From positions 44,205,198 through 44,269,197 of the forward strand of contig OY776119.1 in assembly GCA_963675135.1 (NCBI GenBank): a stretch of 64,000 nucleotides of DNA. The letters run 5' to 3'. A program made the translations under genes and the position numbers. Origin of the DNA: Galeopsis tetrahit. Its lineage: Eukaryota; Streptophyta; Magnoliopsida; Lamiales; Lamiaceae. Positions 47,057 through 58,699 of this stretch are shown in pieces. How positions within the stretch are numbered: the first letter of the stretch is position 1; the number at the start of each line of letters is the position of its first letter. Under the pieces are notes generated by a model, which was not told the origin of the DNA, did not search any database, and worked only from the letters and a program-made list of their open reading frames with translations.

Positions 47057-47307
47057 TATTGAGATGAAGAATCAAAACATCTTCTGAATTATACTTTTGG
47101 AAGAATACAAAGTATGAATGTGTTTACAAGTGATGAATTCATCTTATGAAATAGAAACAGAGTGTTAGCCTATTTAATATGCTAATGAGTAACTGCTAAT
47201 CTAAACCAACTAATTAACTGTCTAACTAACTAGGTTAGTAAAGATAAAAACCTGGAGTGAATAAATCTAAAGGGTGTATATCAAGAGTGTATTTATCCAC
47301 CCTTATA
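47057..47307 (-). repeat. 5' LTR of the young copia
   Basis: This 251-bp LTR precedes the tRNA-Met primer site. It has TG at its outer edge (TGTATAAG) if two target-derived bases are counted, but the other LTR does not, so the shared LTR starts at TATAAGGG. Confidence 0.9.
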
Positions 47308-47312
47308 CACCT

Positions 47313-47637
47313 TAAAAAATAAATTAAATTAAAGAATTTGATATACATATTAAACTATTTTCTGTATTAGAATTTATTTTGACAAAATAAAAAAATGTTA
47401 ATTTGCACACTTTTCAAAAATAGTAAATCATCTCTGTATAAACTTCACCCTCACAATATTTATAATTTTACATAAAATGATATTATTTTTTAGACCCACA
47501 CATACACACAAAACAACCACTTACTCTACACTCTACTTTATTGCATAAAGTTTACAAAACCTCAATCATTATTCTTCAATTTCATACGGCGGGGACAGAG
47601 GGTGTATTTGGGGGGGACATTAAAATTCATTTACATA
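47313..47637. other. AT-rich spacer
   Basis: No gene or repeat is supported. It separates the copia from the Mutator-like element. Confidence 0.5.
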
Positions 47638-48174
47638 TATAATATAGGGTTAATTCTAAATAAATACACCACTTTTAATCTCAATATCAATTTAATCACT
47701 ACATTTATGATTATTGTAAAAATCTCTAACCTTTCATCGTGTTGCAATTAGATACACATTTTTTTCCCCGGTCAACAATTAATGATGTGACTTGCCGGAG
47801 CTTGCCACGTCAGATTACACATATTCTTTTTTATTTTTTATTTTATTTTCCACATCATATTACACTTTATAAAAATAAAAATAAAATAAAACTCACGCTT
47901 CTTTTACTTCTCAAACTTAATCAAATTCTTCTCTTCTAATCCTAATCCTAATCCTAAAAATCAAAATCATAAGTATAAAAATCGCAAAAAGCAAAGAAAT
48001 TTTTTTGTCAAGAATCTAAAAAGCTGCGTCATTTGAAAGTAGTGTGAAGTTTGTAAACTCTAAACCCTGCTTAAACAAACTCTAAATAAGTGAAATCTTT
48101 TGACTTTGTGTATTTGAGTGTTTTGCGTATGGGCACTTGAAATACATAAACATTTTTTTTCTCCTTATATTTTT

Positions 48175-48500
48175 TTTATGCATTAGCAAATCAGAATGTT
48201 ATAGTTCCAAGTACAATGTCAGTAGCACTTGTAGAACAAGTTGTGCATACAGAAAATGATTGTGCTAGTGACTATGGTGACTCAGATGGAGATGTTAATT
48301 CTATGTGGGTATAAGCTAAGAGGGCACAATTGAGATCATATTGTGCTGAGTTACTATGGAGCAAGTGTTAGTGGGTGTGTGATGACCAACACCTCTACTC
48401 AAAAGAAAGAGATTGTAAGGCAAACCAAGGCATGGGTGTATTGATTTGCGAAGCCCATAACACTATTTATAGAAGCCTCTAGCACTATTTATATGAGGGT
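48175..48500 (+). pseudogene. Possible decayed coding fragment inside the MULE
   Basis: One frame runs NQNVIVPSTMSVALVEQVV and then an acidic stretch before a stop at about 48312. Further broken coding-like text follows (AKRAQLRSYCAELLWSKC). It could be MURA debris or a captured host fragment; I do not recognise it. Confidence 0.3.
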
Positions 48501-49329
48501 AAGTTTCTTATTTTATTAAATATTTGTATATTTCTCATAACTGTATTTTCATATTCATTCTTCCATGCTACTCATTCTAAGAAGGATGATGTATATATGA
48601 GTTGTCAAGAGAGTGTGACAAAGGGGTGCTAGGGGAAGTGATGATGTTGTTAGTACTCAAGAGAGCCGTGCTAATGAAACATGAAACAAGTTGATGATTT
48701 ATTTTTGTAACATGAAACAAGTTAATGATCTGTTTATGATCCTTTATGCTAATGGTTTTTTTTTTTTTTTTTTTTTTGAGTTATTTTTTTGCACTTGAAT
48801 ACTTATAGCCTACAATTACAAATGTTTTGTATATTAGACGGTCTAACTACGAGTTTTAGTATGCTACATATATTTTTTCAAAATATTTTTTCTAAAATAT
48901 TTTTGTTGCAGTAATCATTAGTGTTAAACACATTAATTCCTAGAATATTTTCAAACAAGATTCTCCTCTCCCATAAAGCATATAAATTGTAGTACTCGAA
49001 CTAGTTGAACAAAAAACAAAATTATTCAATAATTGAAGAATTCCTGAAGAAATAAACCACCAACAAGGTTATCTTTAGCATACACCCAAATACAATAATT
49101 AATTGAGGTCCATTGAAAAAAAAATTTGTAGTCCTCGAACTAGTTGAACAAAATAATAAAATTATAGGCTAGTCTTATGTGAAATATTTCATACATGCAT
49201 TCCATACTAATTTGACCAAGCTAAAACCCAGTGTCCATTTAGCCTAAAAGTCAAATTAAGATAATTTTTAAAAATTCGCGGGTCACAAGCCCGGATCCGG
49301 GTTGCCCAGAAAATTCGCGGGTCGCAAAC

Positions 49330-49950
49330 AGGTGGTTTACTAAATGACCAAAATATTGTTACTACAAGGTCAAAAAATTACCACTACAAGGCCAAAAATT
49401 TAATACTACATTTCAAAACATTCTGCAAATTCACCCAAAAAATTAAGGTAAAGTCTAGTATGCACTCGAATGCATGTTGTGCACCCTTTTCCATGTGCAC
49501 TTTTCAGTTTACTGACTTACACTTTTTGGTAAATAGTGTTGCACTTTTAAATTATTACTAAAAATATTATTATACAGTTTAATAATTGAAAAGTGCAACA
49601 CCATTTACCAAAAAGTGTAAGTCAGTAAACTGAAAAGTGCAACATGGACTAGGGTGGACAACATGCACTCGAGTCCATAGCAGACCAACCCAAAAATTAA
49701 TTGTTCAGAATATTTTTGGACATGTAGTAATACACTTTTGATCTTGTAGTGATAAAATTTTGGTCTTGTAGTAACATTGTTTTAGTTATGTAATAGCCGA
49801 ATAAGTCAGAATTATTTTATTAATTTTGCTTAAAAAAATAAAATAAGTGTCCAAAATATTTTTGAACTTACAGTAATACACTTTTGGTCTTGTAGTGACA
49901 CAATTTAGGTCTTGTAGTAACATAATTTTGGTCATGCAGTAAAATAATAT
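49330..49950. repeat. CTTGTAGT motif repeats around the MITE
   Basis: The motif TTTTGGTCTTGTAGTAA recurs about six times at 49725-49945, and its complement (ACTACAAGGTCAAAAA) occurs at 49355-49410. The MITE therefore sits within a looser inverted array. Confidence 0.6.
49447..49686. mobile_element. Foldback MITE nested in the MULE
   Basis: The arms at about 49452-49555 and 49580-49686 are near-perfect inverted repeats (CAGTTTACTGACTTACACTT, TTTTGGTAAAT, GTTGCACTTTT) around a roughly 30-bp loop. ACCCAAAAA(A)TTAA lies on each side (49433-49446 and 49687-49700) and may be the target duplication. There is no coding sequence. Confidence 0.8.
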
Positions 49951-50543
49951 TTGAGAGCAAAAATAAATATTCTAATTAAGGTTGACACGCTTTGACTCGT
50001 ATTTGACCCACGATTTTTGACTTAATTTACCTTAATTGGTCAATATTGCATATAAGTTTTTGCTTCAATAATTGAAGAATTCCTAACATAAAATTTATCA
50101 TGGTCATGGATTAGATGTTTTTTTTTTTCCGGATGATTTTTAGAGGATTTTAATTTTTAGGGTTAGAAGAGAAGAATTTGATTGGATTTGAGAAATGAGA
50201 AAGACGCATAACTCTATTGGAACTTGATTGAGTTTGAGAAGAAGAAGAACTTGATTGAATTTGAGAAGCGGAGAAAGATGCAGAAGAAACGTGAGTTTTA
50301 TTTTTATTTCTATAAAGTGTAATATGATGTGGAAAATAAAAAATAAATAAAAAAGAATATGTTTAATCTAACGTGGCAAACTCCGGTAAGCCACATCATC
50401 AATTGTTGGCCGGAGAAAAAAATGCGTATCTAATTGCAACACGATGAAAGGTTGGAATTTTTTACAATAATTATAAAGGTCGTGATTAAATTGATACTGA
50501 GACTAAAGGTGGTGTAGTTATTTAAAATTAACCCTATAATATA

Positions 50544-50954
50544 ATTGATTTAAGAATCCACACAACTTTGTGGTTGGGCTACCTACTTCATCTTGCTCTT
50601 GCAATAAAGAAAGCTAAGTCATTTAGTTTTCAAAAAAAAAAAGAACACACACAGCTCATGAGATCGATCTTGTGTTGCGATGGTCTTGGGCTAGACATGT
50701 TTATTCGGGTCGGGCAAAAACAAATTGGTGAAGTTAGTCCTAATGAATGCAAGGTTAGGTTTGACAAATTCTAGGCCCGTTTAAACTCAGACCTCTTTGA
50801 CTTGGATCTGTTAGCCCGTCTAGTCGCTCGCCGGTCTAATGGGCTAGCCCGTCAAGCCGAGATTATTACTAATATATTTTTTTATGTATTCAATATTGTG
50901 ATATTTGAATTTAATTTTAAAAACAAGGTCAGCCGATTATCAGAATGGGTATAT
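50544..50954. other. Duplicated flank with empty hAT site
   Basis: There is no gene. Positions 50730-50930 are homologous to 11297-11311 plus 11737-11920. GTCCTAAT occurs once, at 50737-50744, showing the pre-insertion state of the hAT-like MITE. Confidence 0.8.
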
Positions 50955-51540
50955 CACTACAAAAAAATGCCAATGTAAAGAGGGTAAAGGCGAGGGAATC
51001 ACCCTCTTTACCCATATAGGCGACAACATAGGCGAGGGGCAGTCACTGTCGCCAAAGTGCTCCTCGCTAGTTTGTTGGCGAGAGCACCTCGCCTATTAAA
51101 GAGGGCAGAATCACACTCGCCGATTAAAGAGGGCTCCCCCACTCACGAATTAAAGAGGGCGCGTGCCATCGCCTAGTCGCGAGAGTGGGTCCCGTCGCCA
51201 ATTAAAGAGAGTCGTAACCCTCGCCTATTCCCGAGGGCTTTCGCCGTTGCTTTTTCCCGAGAGTGAGGCCGCTCGCCAACCTGTGGGATTTAAAAAAATA
51301 CAGACTACGTGCGCATGAGGGGTCGAACTCGCGACCTCACGATTGTGAAGAGTTTAGGCGCCCCTTGTGTGTTAATTAGGCTAGGAGCTTTAGTCGTAAT
51401 GTTTTAAACGCAATATATATTTATCTCTTTTAATTTATGTTTTTATTCTTTAAGTCAATTAATTTAATAAATTACCTACTTATGTATTAACTCAATACTT
51501 AATTAATTTAAGGAAGCCCTTCATTACTTATTTTAATAAC

Positions 51541-51885
51541 TTATACTTATGTATTAAATTAATTAATTTAGATATTAACTTCCTCGACTATATTTAATAA
51601 ATTAATAACTTATACTTATGTATTAAATCAATTAATTTATATATTAACTTGCTCGACTATGTTTAATAAATTAATAATTTATACTTATGTATTAAATCAA
51701 TTAATTTATATATTAACTTCCTCGACTAGGTTTAATAAATTAATAATTTATACTTATGTATTAAATCAATTAATTTATATATTAACTTCCTCGACTATGT
51801 TTAATAAATTAATAATTTATACTTATGTATTAAATCAATTAATTTATATATTAATTTTCTCGACTATGTTTAATAAATTAATAAC
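51541..51885. repeat. 69-bp minisatellite, five copies
   Basis: Units start at 51541, 51610, 51679, 51748 and 51817 with an exact 69-bp period. Each contains TTATACTTATGTATTAAAT and CTCGACTA. Copies differ by a few substitutions. The period is a multiple of three, which opens a repetitive frame on the plus strand that is almost certainly not a gene. Confidence 0.95.
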
Positions 51886-51955
51886 TTATACCATGTCCAT
51901 GACCCTAATATCCACTCATCTGTAAAAATTAACATTAAAGTGTTGTTAAAATTAA

Positions 51956-52045
51956 AATGCTTGATATAATAACATATATGAACACTCAAACAATTAAAAA
52001 AATTATCATTCTTGATATAATAACATATATGAACACTCAAACTGA
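51956..52045. repeat. Short tandem duplication
   Basis: CTTGATATAATAACATATAT followed by GAACACTCAAAC occurs at about 51960 and again at about 52012. Confidence 0.8.
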
Positions 52046-52123
52046 ATCATTAACATTACGAACACTAAACCGAGTTATTAACATTCTTGATCATCATCAA
52101 TATGAACACTCTAGTCTTCTTCT

Positions 52124-52154
<31 letters not shown>

Positions 52155-52162
52155 CATCATCA
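52124..52162. repeat. (CAT)n microsatellite
   Basis: About twelve TCA/CAT triplets with one CAC interruption lie just beyond the stop of the TNP2 frame. Confidence 0.9.
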
Positions 52163-55100
52163 GGTGTTATTAGTTAACATGACAAGATCATCATCTACTT
52201 GCACAATCATTTGATGTTCTATGCTTTCCTCTTGGAACACGTGAACTTCTTCTTCATCATCATTGGTGGATGACTGTTTTGCGTCCAAGAAGGATCTCAG
52301 CTTGATTTTACAGACAGTTATCCAATCAGTACGAGGTCCAGTGTACGAACAATAGTAGACTTGGGTGGCTTGACTTGCTAGTACGAATTGATCGTACCGA
52401 CCGTATCGTCGCCTCTGATGAATCTCCACAAGCTTGTAGTTAGGATGAATTTTTGTCCCACTGGCTGAGTTATCAAACCACTGACACTTAAACAAAACCA
52501 CTTTCTTCTCGTGGTACCCCTGGTAGTCCAATTCGACTAGTTCATCGAGATTCCCGTAGAAATCCTCCTCATTTGCATCATAGTTTTTTCCCTTGATACA
52601 AACCCTACTATTTGATGTTGCTCTAAAGATGGACTGGCAGAAAGATCGCAAATAAACCTGTTCTCGACGCGATTTATCTTCACCTATATAAGTCGAATTT
52701 ATGTGAGAATTACGTTATTGCTATTATATATATATATTTGTACAAAATATGACTTACAATTTCTTCAAACCACGAAGTAAATTCATTTTGTAGCCTAGTC
52801 CGATGTAGCAGCCGAGAGATTTGGTTCAATAACTTGAAGTTGATGCATGAATATCCTACATACGTATTTTGATTAATTAGACATCTTAAAAACAACCAAG
52901 TATTGGATTTGAATATATATACTCCGGCCAGATTCACTTACTGAACATACGGCTGCACCTCATCACAATTCAACAACACGTACGTATGAGCAACTTTTTT
53001 CTCCTGATCCAAAATCCATCTCTTCTTTGGTTTCCCAAATCGCTTACCATGGAAAATGTACCATCCACATATTGTTGCACATCTCCACTACCATCGTAAT
53101 TACGAGGTAAATTGTGTATCCTCGTCATAACATGATCCTCCGAATAATGAGAACAAAACATTGATGCCTCTCTAGTTAAATATGCATTTGGAATCGAAAC
53201 TTCAACACGTGCTTTGTTACCCACACTTAGTTTCAAGGTGCGAAGATACCTATAATTAGAAGTTAAGGATCGTGAATTAGGATAATAAAACAATTGAATA
53301 TGTTCATAAAGTTAAAATTCCTTAAAATACCTCTCGTATGGATACATCCATCTGTATTGTATTGGACCACCAACTTTTACTTCATATGCAAGGTGCACAT
53401 GTAGATGTTCCATGGAGTTGAAGAAGCTGGGTGAAAAGATACGTTCCAACTTACACAATATAACTGGGATATCTGTTTCCAACCGAATCATGTTGTCAAC
53501 TATTATGGTCGTAGAAGTTAAGTCCTTAAAAAATAGACTAAGCTTAGTGATTGCTTTCCACACATCATTCGGTAGAATATTACGAAAAGTAATCGGTAGT
53601 AGTCTCTACATAAACACGTGACAATAGCGACTCTTCATTCCATACAATTTCAACTTCGTCCAGTCAATACATTGAGACATGTTAGACACATCTTCATCGG
53701 GAAACTTCAACCCACTTATCCACTTACAGATAATATCTTTTTCAATCTTATCAAGCGCATAACAAGCCTTAGGATACTTTCCCGTACGGGGACATTTCTT
53801 GAGAGAGGGACGACGACAATATTCATTCAACTCATCTCTTGATTTTGATGTGTCCTTCGTTTTCCCCTCCATATTTATCACTATGTTGAACACGTTATTG
53901 AACACATTTTTCTCAATGTGCATCACATCCAAATTTTGTCGGACCAACAAAGCACTCCAGTAAGGCAAATCCCAAAAAATGTTTTTTTTCTTCCACCTTC
54001 CGTCATTTTTTTGTTGTGGGCCTCAACACCTTCTTCTGTAACTTTTCTAAGTCTCAAATCATCAATTTCGTATAGGAGACTCGCACCTGTTCGGATAGGA
54101 GGTGGATCATCTGTGACTGCTACTCCAGCCCTAAATGTCGTCTTGTTCTTTCGCCATGTATGATTAGGTGGTAAGAACTTTCGGTGGTTGTCGAACCACG
54201 ATTACTTTCATCTGAGCCTCAAAGAGAATGCATTAATGTACCCCCCACAATATGGACAAGCAAGCCTTCCGGCTGTACTCCAACCAGACAATATTGAGTA
54301 CGTTGGAAAGTCGCTAATGGTCCAAATCAGTGCAACTCTCATCAACAAATTTTTCTTTCTACAGACGTCGTACATTTGCACCCCATTTTCCCATAAAAAT
54401 TTCAAATCAGCTATCAGAGGTTGTAAAAACACATCAAGCTTGTCCTTCAGACTTTTTGGCTCGGGCACAAGAATAGAAAGGAACATGAACTGATCCTTCA
54501 TGCACAACCACGGGGGTAAATTGTACGGAGTAAGTATCACCGACCATGACGAATATTGTTTTCCCGTCATTCCAAATGGCTGAAAACCGTTTGTGCTCAA
54601 GCCCAACCTAACATTCCTAATTTCAGATGCAAAATCAGGGTACGAGCGATCCAAATGTTTCCATGCCAACGAGTCTGCAGGGTGACACATAACACCAGAA
54701 TCGTTAGAAGCGCACGAGGCATGCCTTGTCATCTCTTTTGCAGTGGCCTTATACAACCTTTGCAGGCGAGGAATTATCGAAAAGTAGAACATCTCTTTAA
54801 GTGGACATTTTTTTTTCAATCGACCATCTGCATCAACCCTACTCGACTTATATTGTGGTCCACCACAAACCTTACAAAACTCTAGTTCGTTGTCTGCACC
54901 CCAAAATAACATGCAGTTCTGTGCACAACAATCAATCCTTTCTACCGGAAGACCCATCCCACTCATCAAATGTTTGGTGTCGTTAAATTTCTTGGGAACC
55001 TTATTTTCTGAAGGACAAATCTCACGAATCAACTCAACAACTTGATTGGATCCCCTTTTAGACAATCTGTTTTCGGTTTTAATACTCAACAATCTGGAAT

Positions 55101-55527
55101 TGAACGACAAATGCGAATGAGATTCATAACCATGATACAAATATTTGTCCGCTGCACGAAGCATGTCGTAGAACTATGATACATTCTCGTTAGGGGGTTC
55201 TTCATTATGTGCCTCCTCTTCCGCGTTGATTCCAAAATCAATGTTTGGGTCACCCATTAATTCTTCTACCATAGTGTGGTACGAACTAGGTCCCACTGGG
55301 TCAACTTCGTTTGAAGTTGACGCAAATTCACTAGTGTTATGAAATGGACGTGGACCCCAACTCTCTTCACCGTGATAAATCCAATTATAATAATTTCGTG
55401 TAAACCCATTTCGATATAAATGAGATTTCACTTCATTAGGATCTCTATAAGTCTCATTTCGACATCTAGCTTTCGAGCAAGGACACCTAAATTTTCCTTC
55501 CCAAATGGAATTCAGATTACTAGTGGT
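52160..55527 (-). pseudogene. TNP2-like CACTA transposase, nearly full domain set
   Basis: Reading from 55527, it shows the transposase-associated cysteine cluster (RCPCSKARC), then Transposase_21 across 55164-53606 (CKVCGGPQYKSSR, DSLAWKHLDRSYPDF, CPYCGG, MHIEKNVFNNV). A DUF4218-type region follows at 53563-52970 (SPSFFNSMEHLHVHLAYE) and a DUF4216-type region at 52651-52160 (VVLFKCQWFD, QVYYCSY). Stops and frame changes at about 55174, 54208, 53990-54190 and 53606 inactivate it. The first exon is cut off. It retains the codons missing from CACTA-A. Confidence 0.87.
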
Positions 55528-55635
55528 TTGTCATTTAGAATCGGGCGACCTAGCAACCCTTGGTGAGGGGTCGGCATAGTTGAGGACTCTATGCCCTGGA
55601 GCAAGGCACTCTAGCCTTGGTCGCTACTTTACAGA

Positions 55636-58600
55636 GCTCATCGCTGAAGGCCTCTTTTGAGTGTTGGCATCGTAGATTATGCCATGTTCTTATTTCTATC
55701 ATTAATTTGTTGAATGAATTGGGCTTATTGTCCCTTACTTCTGTTTTGCCTAATCCGGGCTTATGTACTCCATGTTAGTTGGCTAAGAGTAAACACTTAT
55801 CTTTTGCATTAAATGAGAAGCGAGCATCTCGTGTTTTGGATTTAGTTCATTGTGATCTTTGGGGACCTTCCCCTGTTGCTTCGAATGATGGTTTTAAATA
55901 TTACTCCCTCCATCCCATACTTGAAGGCACATTTTACCATTTTGGGCATCCCATACTTGAAGGCACATTACTTAAAATAGCAAAATACTTTTAAACACTC
56001 CCCTTAAAACATCACAATATTACAACAAATGCCACTACTTTATTACACTAAAAAGTAATTTTATTACTATTTATAAAGTTGAAAAGTCTTTACTACCCCC
56101 ACTTTATCTTACACAATATTAATAAACAATTCATTCATTAAAACCCGTGCCCAATTGGTTTGAGCCTTCAAGTATGGGACAGAGGGAGTATGTCATATTT
56201 GTGGATGATTTCTCCAGATTCACTTGGCTTTATCCTCTCCACGCCAAGTCTGATTTCTACGATGTGTTTGTTCGGTTTCACACCTTTGTTTGCAATCAGT
56301 TTTCTACCTCGGTCAATGTTTTCCAGAGTGATGGTGGTCCTCAATTTGTTAATGGTCGCGTTCGTGGTTTCCTTGCCGGCCATGGCATTCATCATCGTAT
56401 CTCGTGCCCATACACCCCTCAACAAAATGGTCGGGCTTAGCGCAAACATCGTCATGTCACTAAAACTGGGCTCTCTTTGTTGTTTCGAGCATGCCTGCTC
56501 GCTTTTGGGTTGATGCCTTCTTCACTGTTGTCTACATCATTAATTGGCTACCCACGCATGTTCTCAAAGACAGCTCGCACTTTCAGCTCTTGTTCGGCAC
56601 TGCCCCCAACTTTGCGAACTTCAGAACCTTTGGATGTAGGGTATTTCCGTATCTTCGCGACTATGCTCTCCACAAGCTTTCTCCTCGCAGTGCTCTGTGC
56701 ATTTTTATGGGATACAGTTCTTTCCATAAAGAGTTTCGATGTTACGATCCGATCGCTTCCCGCTTCTACACCACTCGTCATGCTCAATTTGATAAATCAG
56801 TGTTCCCGTTCTCGGCTGCTCATGCCCCATCCTCGCCTGATTCCCTTGAGGTCAGTTCGTTTATGGAGCCATCTGCTTCTCCTCGCCGACTCCCTTGTAG
56901 TCTTTACCCTGACTCACAAGAGTCCGCCCAGCCTCCTGCTCGCACAGTTCAACAGACTCTTGATCCACCAGCTGCTCGCTCCCTTTCTGGGCCGACACAT
57001 CTGATGGTTACTCATGCCAGATCTGGGATATTCAAGCCTCGGCACATTGCTGACATTGCGACCACTGGCCTCTTTTCTGCCCTCTCGGTCTCTGACGAGC
57101 CAAAGGGTTTCAAATCGGCCCTAAAGCATCCACACTGGTTAGCTGCAATGCAATCTGAGCTCGATGCCCTACATGCTAACCAAACTTGGGGGCTCGTTCC
57201 TCGCCCTCCCTCTACAAACATTGTTGGTTCGAAATGGGTCTTTCGCATCAAATTTCTTACGGATGGTACAATTGATCGCTACAAGGCTCGTCTGGTCACC
57301 CAGGGCTTCTCGTAGGTTCCAGGCCTTGACTTCTCACATACATTCTGTCCAGTCGTCAAGGCCGCTACTGTTCGCATCATCCCGTGTCTGCCTGTTCGGA
57401 ATCAGAGGCATATGCACCAACTAGATGTAAACAATGCCTTTCTCCACGGAAGGTTGACGAACACTGTTTACATGGCTCAACCTCCTGGCTTTATTGATCC
57501 TTGCTTTCCTGACAATGTTTGTCACTTCAAGAAGGCATTGTATGGTCTTCGGCAAGCTCACTTGGTTTGTTCGCTTCAGTGACTTCCTTAAGTCGTTGGG
57601 TTTTCTGTGCAGCAGAGCAGATCCCCTACTCTTCTACTTCAGACGTGGTAAAATCACTTTATATCTCTTGCTTTATGTGGATGACATTATTGTTACAGGG
57701 AGTGACCAGGATGCTATTCGGCGTTTTATTCGCCGCGTCAACTACGAATTTGCGGTCGAAGATATTGGTCGCCTGAGCTACTTCCTCGGCCTCGAGGTCA
57801 CTCACTCATCGACTGGTCTCTTTCTCTAACAAGCGAAGTATTCTCATGATGTCTTATCTTGAGCGGAGTTGCTCGACTCCAAGCCTGTGTCCACTCTCCT
57901 TGCAGTCGGGGAATCTTTGGTTAGTACAGGGGCCCCTTTTGCCGACCACACCCTTTACCGTTCGCTCGTCGGTGCCTTACAGTATCTAACGATCACGCGT
58001 CCTGATCTTTCATATGCTGTTAATCATGTCAGTCAGTTTTTGCACTCGTCGACCACCGACCACTTCCTCGTAGTCAAAATGATCCTCAGATATATCAAGG
58101 GCACTATCAATTATAGGCTCTCCTTTGGCCGTACAAGTGATTACTCGCTCGTTGGTTATTTCGATGCAGATTGGGCCCGTTGCACTGAGACTCGTCGCTC
58201 CACATATGGTTATTAGATCTTTTTGGGCTGAAATTTAATCTTCTGGAGTGCGAAGAAATAACCCACTGTTGCTCGCTCGAGCTGTGAATCCGAGCATAGG
58301 GCACTCACGAACACAACCCAAGAAATGATTTGGGTCACTCAAATTCTTCGGGAGCTTGGTCAGCTTCCTTCCTCGGCTCCCATGCTGCTTTGTGACAACA
58401 AGGGTGCCTTATTTTAGAGTAAAAACCTAGTTGCTCATAAACGAGCAAAACACATCGACATTGACTGCCACTTTGTTCACGAGTTGGTCTCCTCTAGTCG
58501 CCTCGTCACCAAGTTCATCCCGTCTACTCTTCAGCTCGCCGACGTCTTCACCAAGAGTCTTTCTCGCCCCAACTTCGAATTGTTTGACGGGGGGTAATAG
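55636..58600 (+). pseudogene. Copia pol relic: integrase, RT and RNase H
   Basis: Order is the pre-integrase region (WHRRLCHV, about 55660), integrase (DLVHCDLWGPS, then VDDFSRFTWLY and PYTPQQNG), an RT with KARLVTQGFS and LLYVDDIIVTG, and RNase H (DADWARCTETRRSTYGY, ADVFTKSLSRP). It has stops and frame changes near 55775, 56438, 57314, 57540-57580, 57828 and 58214. A MITE splits the integrase at 55904. Gag and the 5' LTR are missing. It resembles the relic at 32333. Confidence 0.87.
55904..56188. mobile_element. Stowaway MITE inside copia integrase
   Basis: The ends are CTCCCTCCATCCCATACTTG and, in reverse complement, CTCCCTCTGTCCCATACTTG, with TA duplicated on each side (55902-55903 and 56189-56190). 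It is 285 bp with no coding. The integrase codons continue in phase across it once one TA is discounted. Confidence 0.95.
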
Positions 58601-58699
58601 GGAATAATAATATAGGAATAATACATTTTTATTTTATGCATATCTTTGTATATATCTCTTTGATGTGGTTGTTGTATTTACCTTACTTATCTCTGTAGA
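58601..58699 (+). other. Remnant of the copia 3' end
   Basis: A purine tract (GACGGGGGGTAATAGGGAATAA, about 58587-58608) suggests the PPT and the start of a 3' LTR, which is cut short by the next element. Confidence 0.45.

Larger units (their letters stand above)
42274..47307 (-). mobile_element. Young Ale/Retrofit-like copia with TA...TA LTR ends
   Basis: Two 251-bp LTRs (42274-42524 and 47057-47307) differ at only two positions that I can see. A perfect 5-bp duplication CACCT flanks the element (42269-42273 and 47308-47312). If these limits hold, the LTRs begin TATAAGGG and end CTCAATA instead of TG...CA. The primer site (TGGTATCAG, 47056-47048 on -) is of initiator tRNA-Met type and the purine tract (TTTTGAGGGGGG) is at 42525-42536. 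Confidence 0.92.
47647..50534. mobile_element. Mutator-like element, non-autonomous, long TIRs
   Basis: The ends are inverted repeats beginning GGGTTAATTCTAAATAA and GGGTTAATTTTAAATAA and extending about 300 bp inward (47647-47960 against 50145-50534). They share CTTTCATCGTGTTGCAATTA, CCGG(T/C)CAACAATT and TTGCCACGT. A perfect 9-bp duplication TATAATATA flanks it (47638-47646 and 50535-50543), as made by Mutator transposases. No intact transposase is present. A stretch at 48190-48310 reads as an acidic peptide (CASDYGDSDGDVNS), possibly the decayed N-terminus of a MURA-like protein. Confidence 0.88.
50955..55527 (-). mobile_element. CACTA-D, autonomous-type, 5'-truncated
   Basis: The 3' end is CACTACAAAAAAATGCC at 50955. 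It is followed by a subterminal array (50980-51290) of AAAGAGGG, GGCGAGGG and CTCGCC motifs. A TNP2 gene occupies 52160-55527 on the minus strand. Sequence homologous to CACTA-A stops abruptly at about 55527, where copia sequence begins, so the other terminus is lost. Confidence 0.85.

Noticed and set aside
51659..51925. 88-codon repetitive frame
   Set aside because: Created by the 69-bp minisatellite, whose period is a multiple of three.
52124..52162. CRISPR-like or regulatory repeat
   Set aside because: It is a simple (CAT)n microsatellite.
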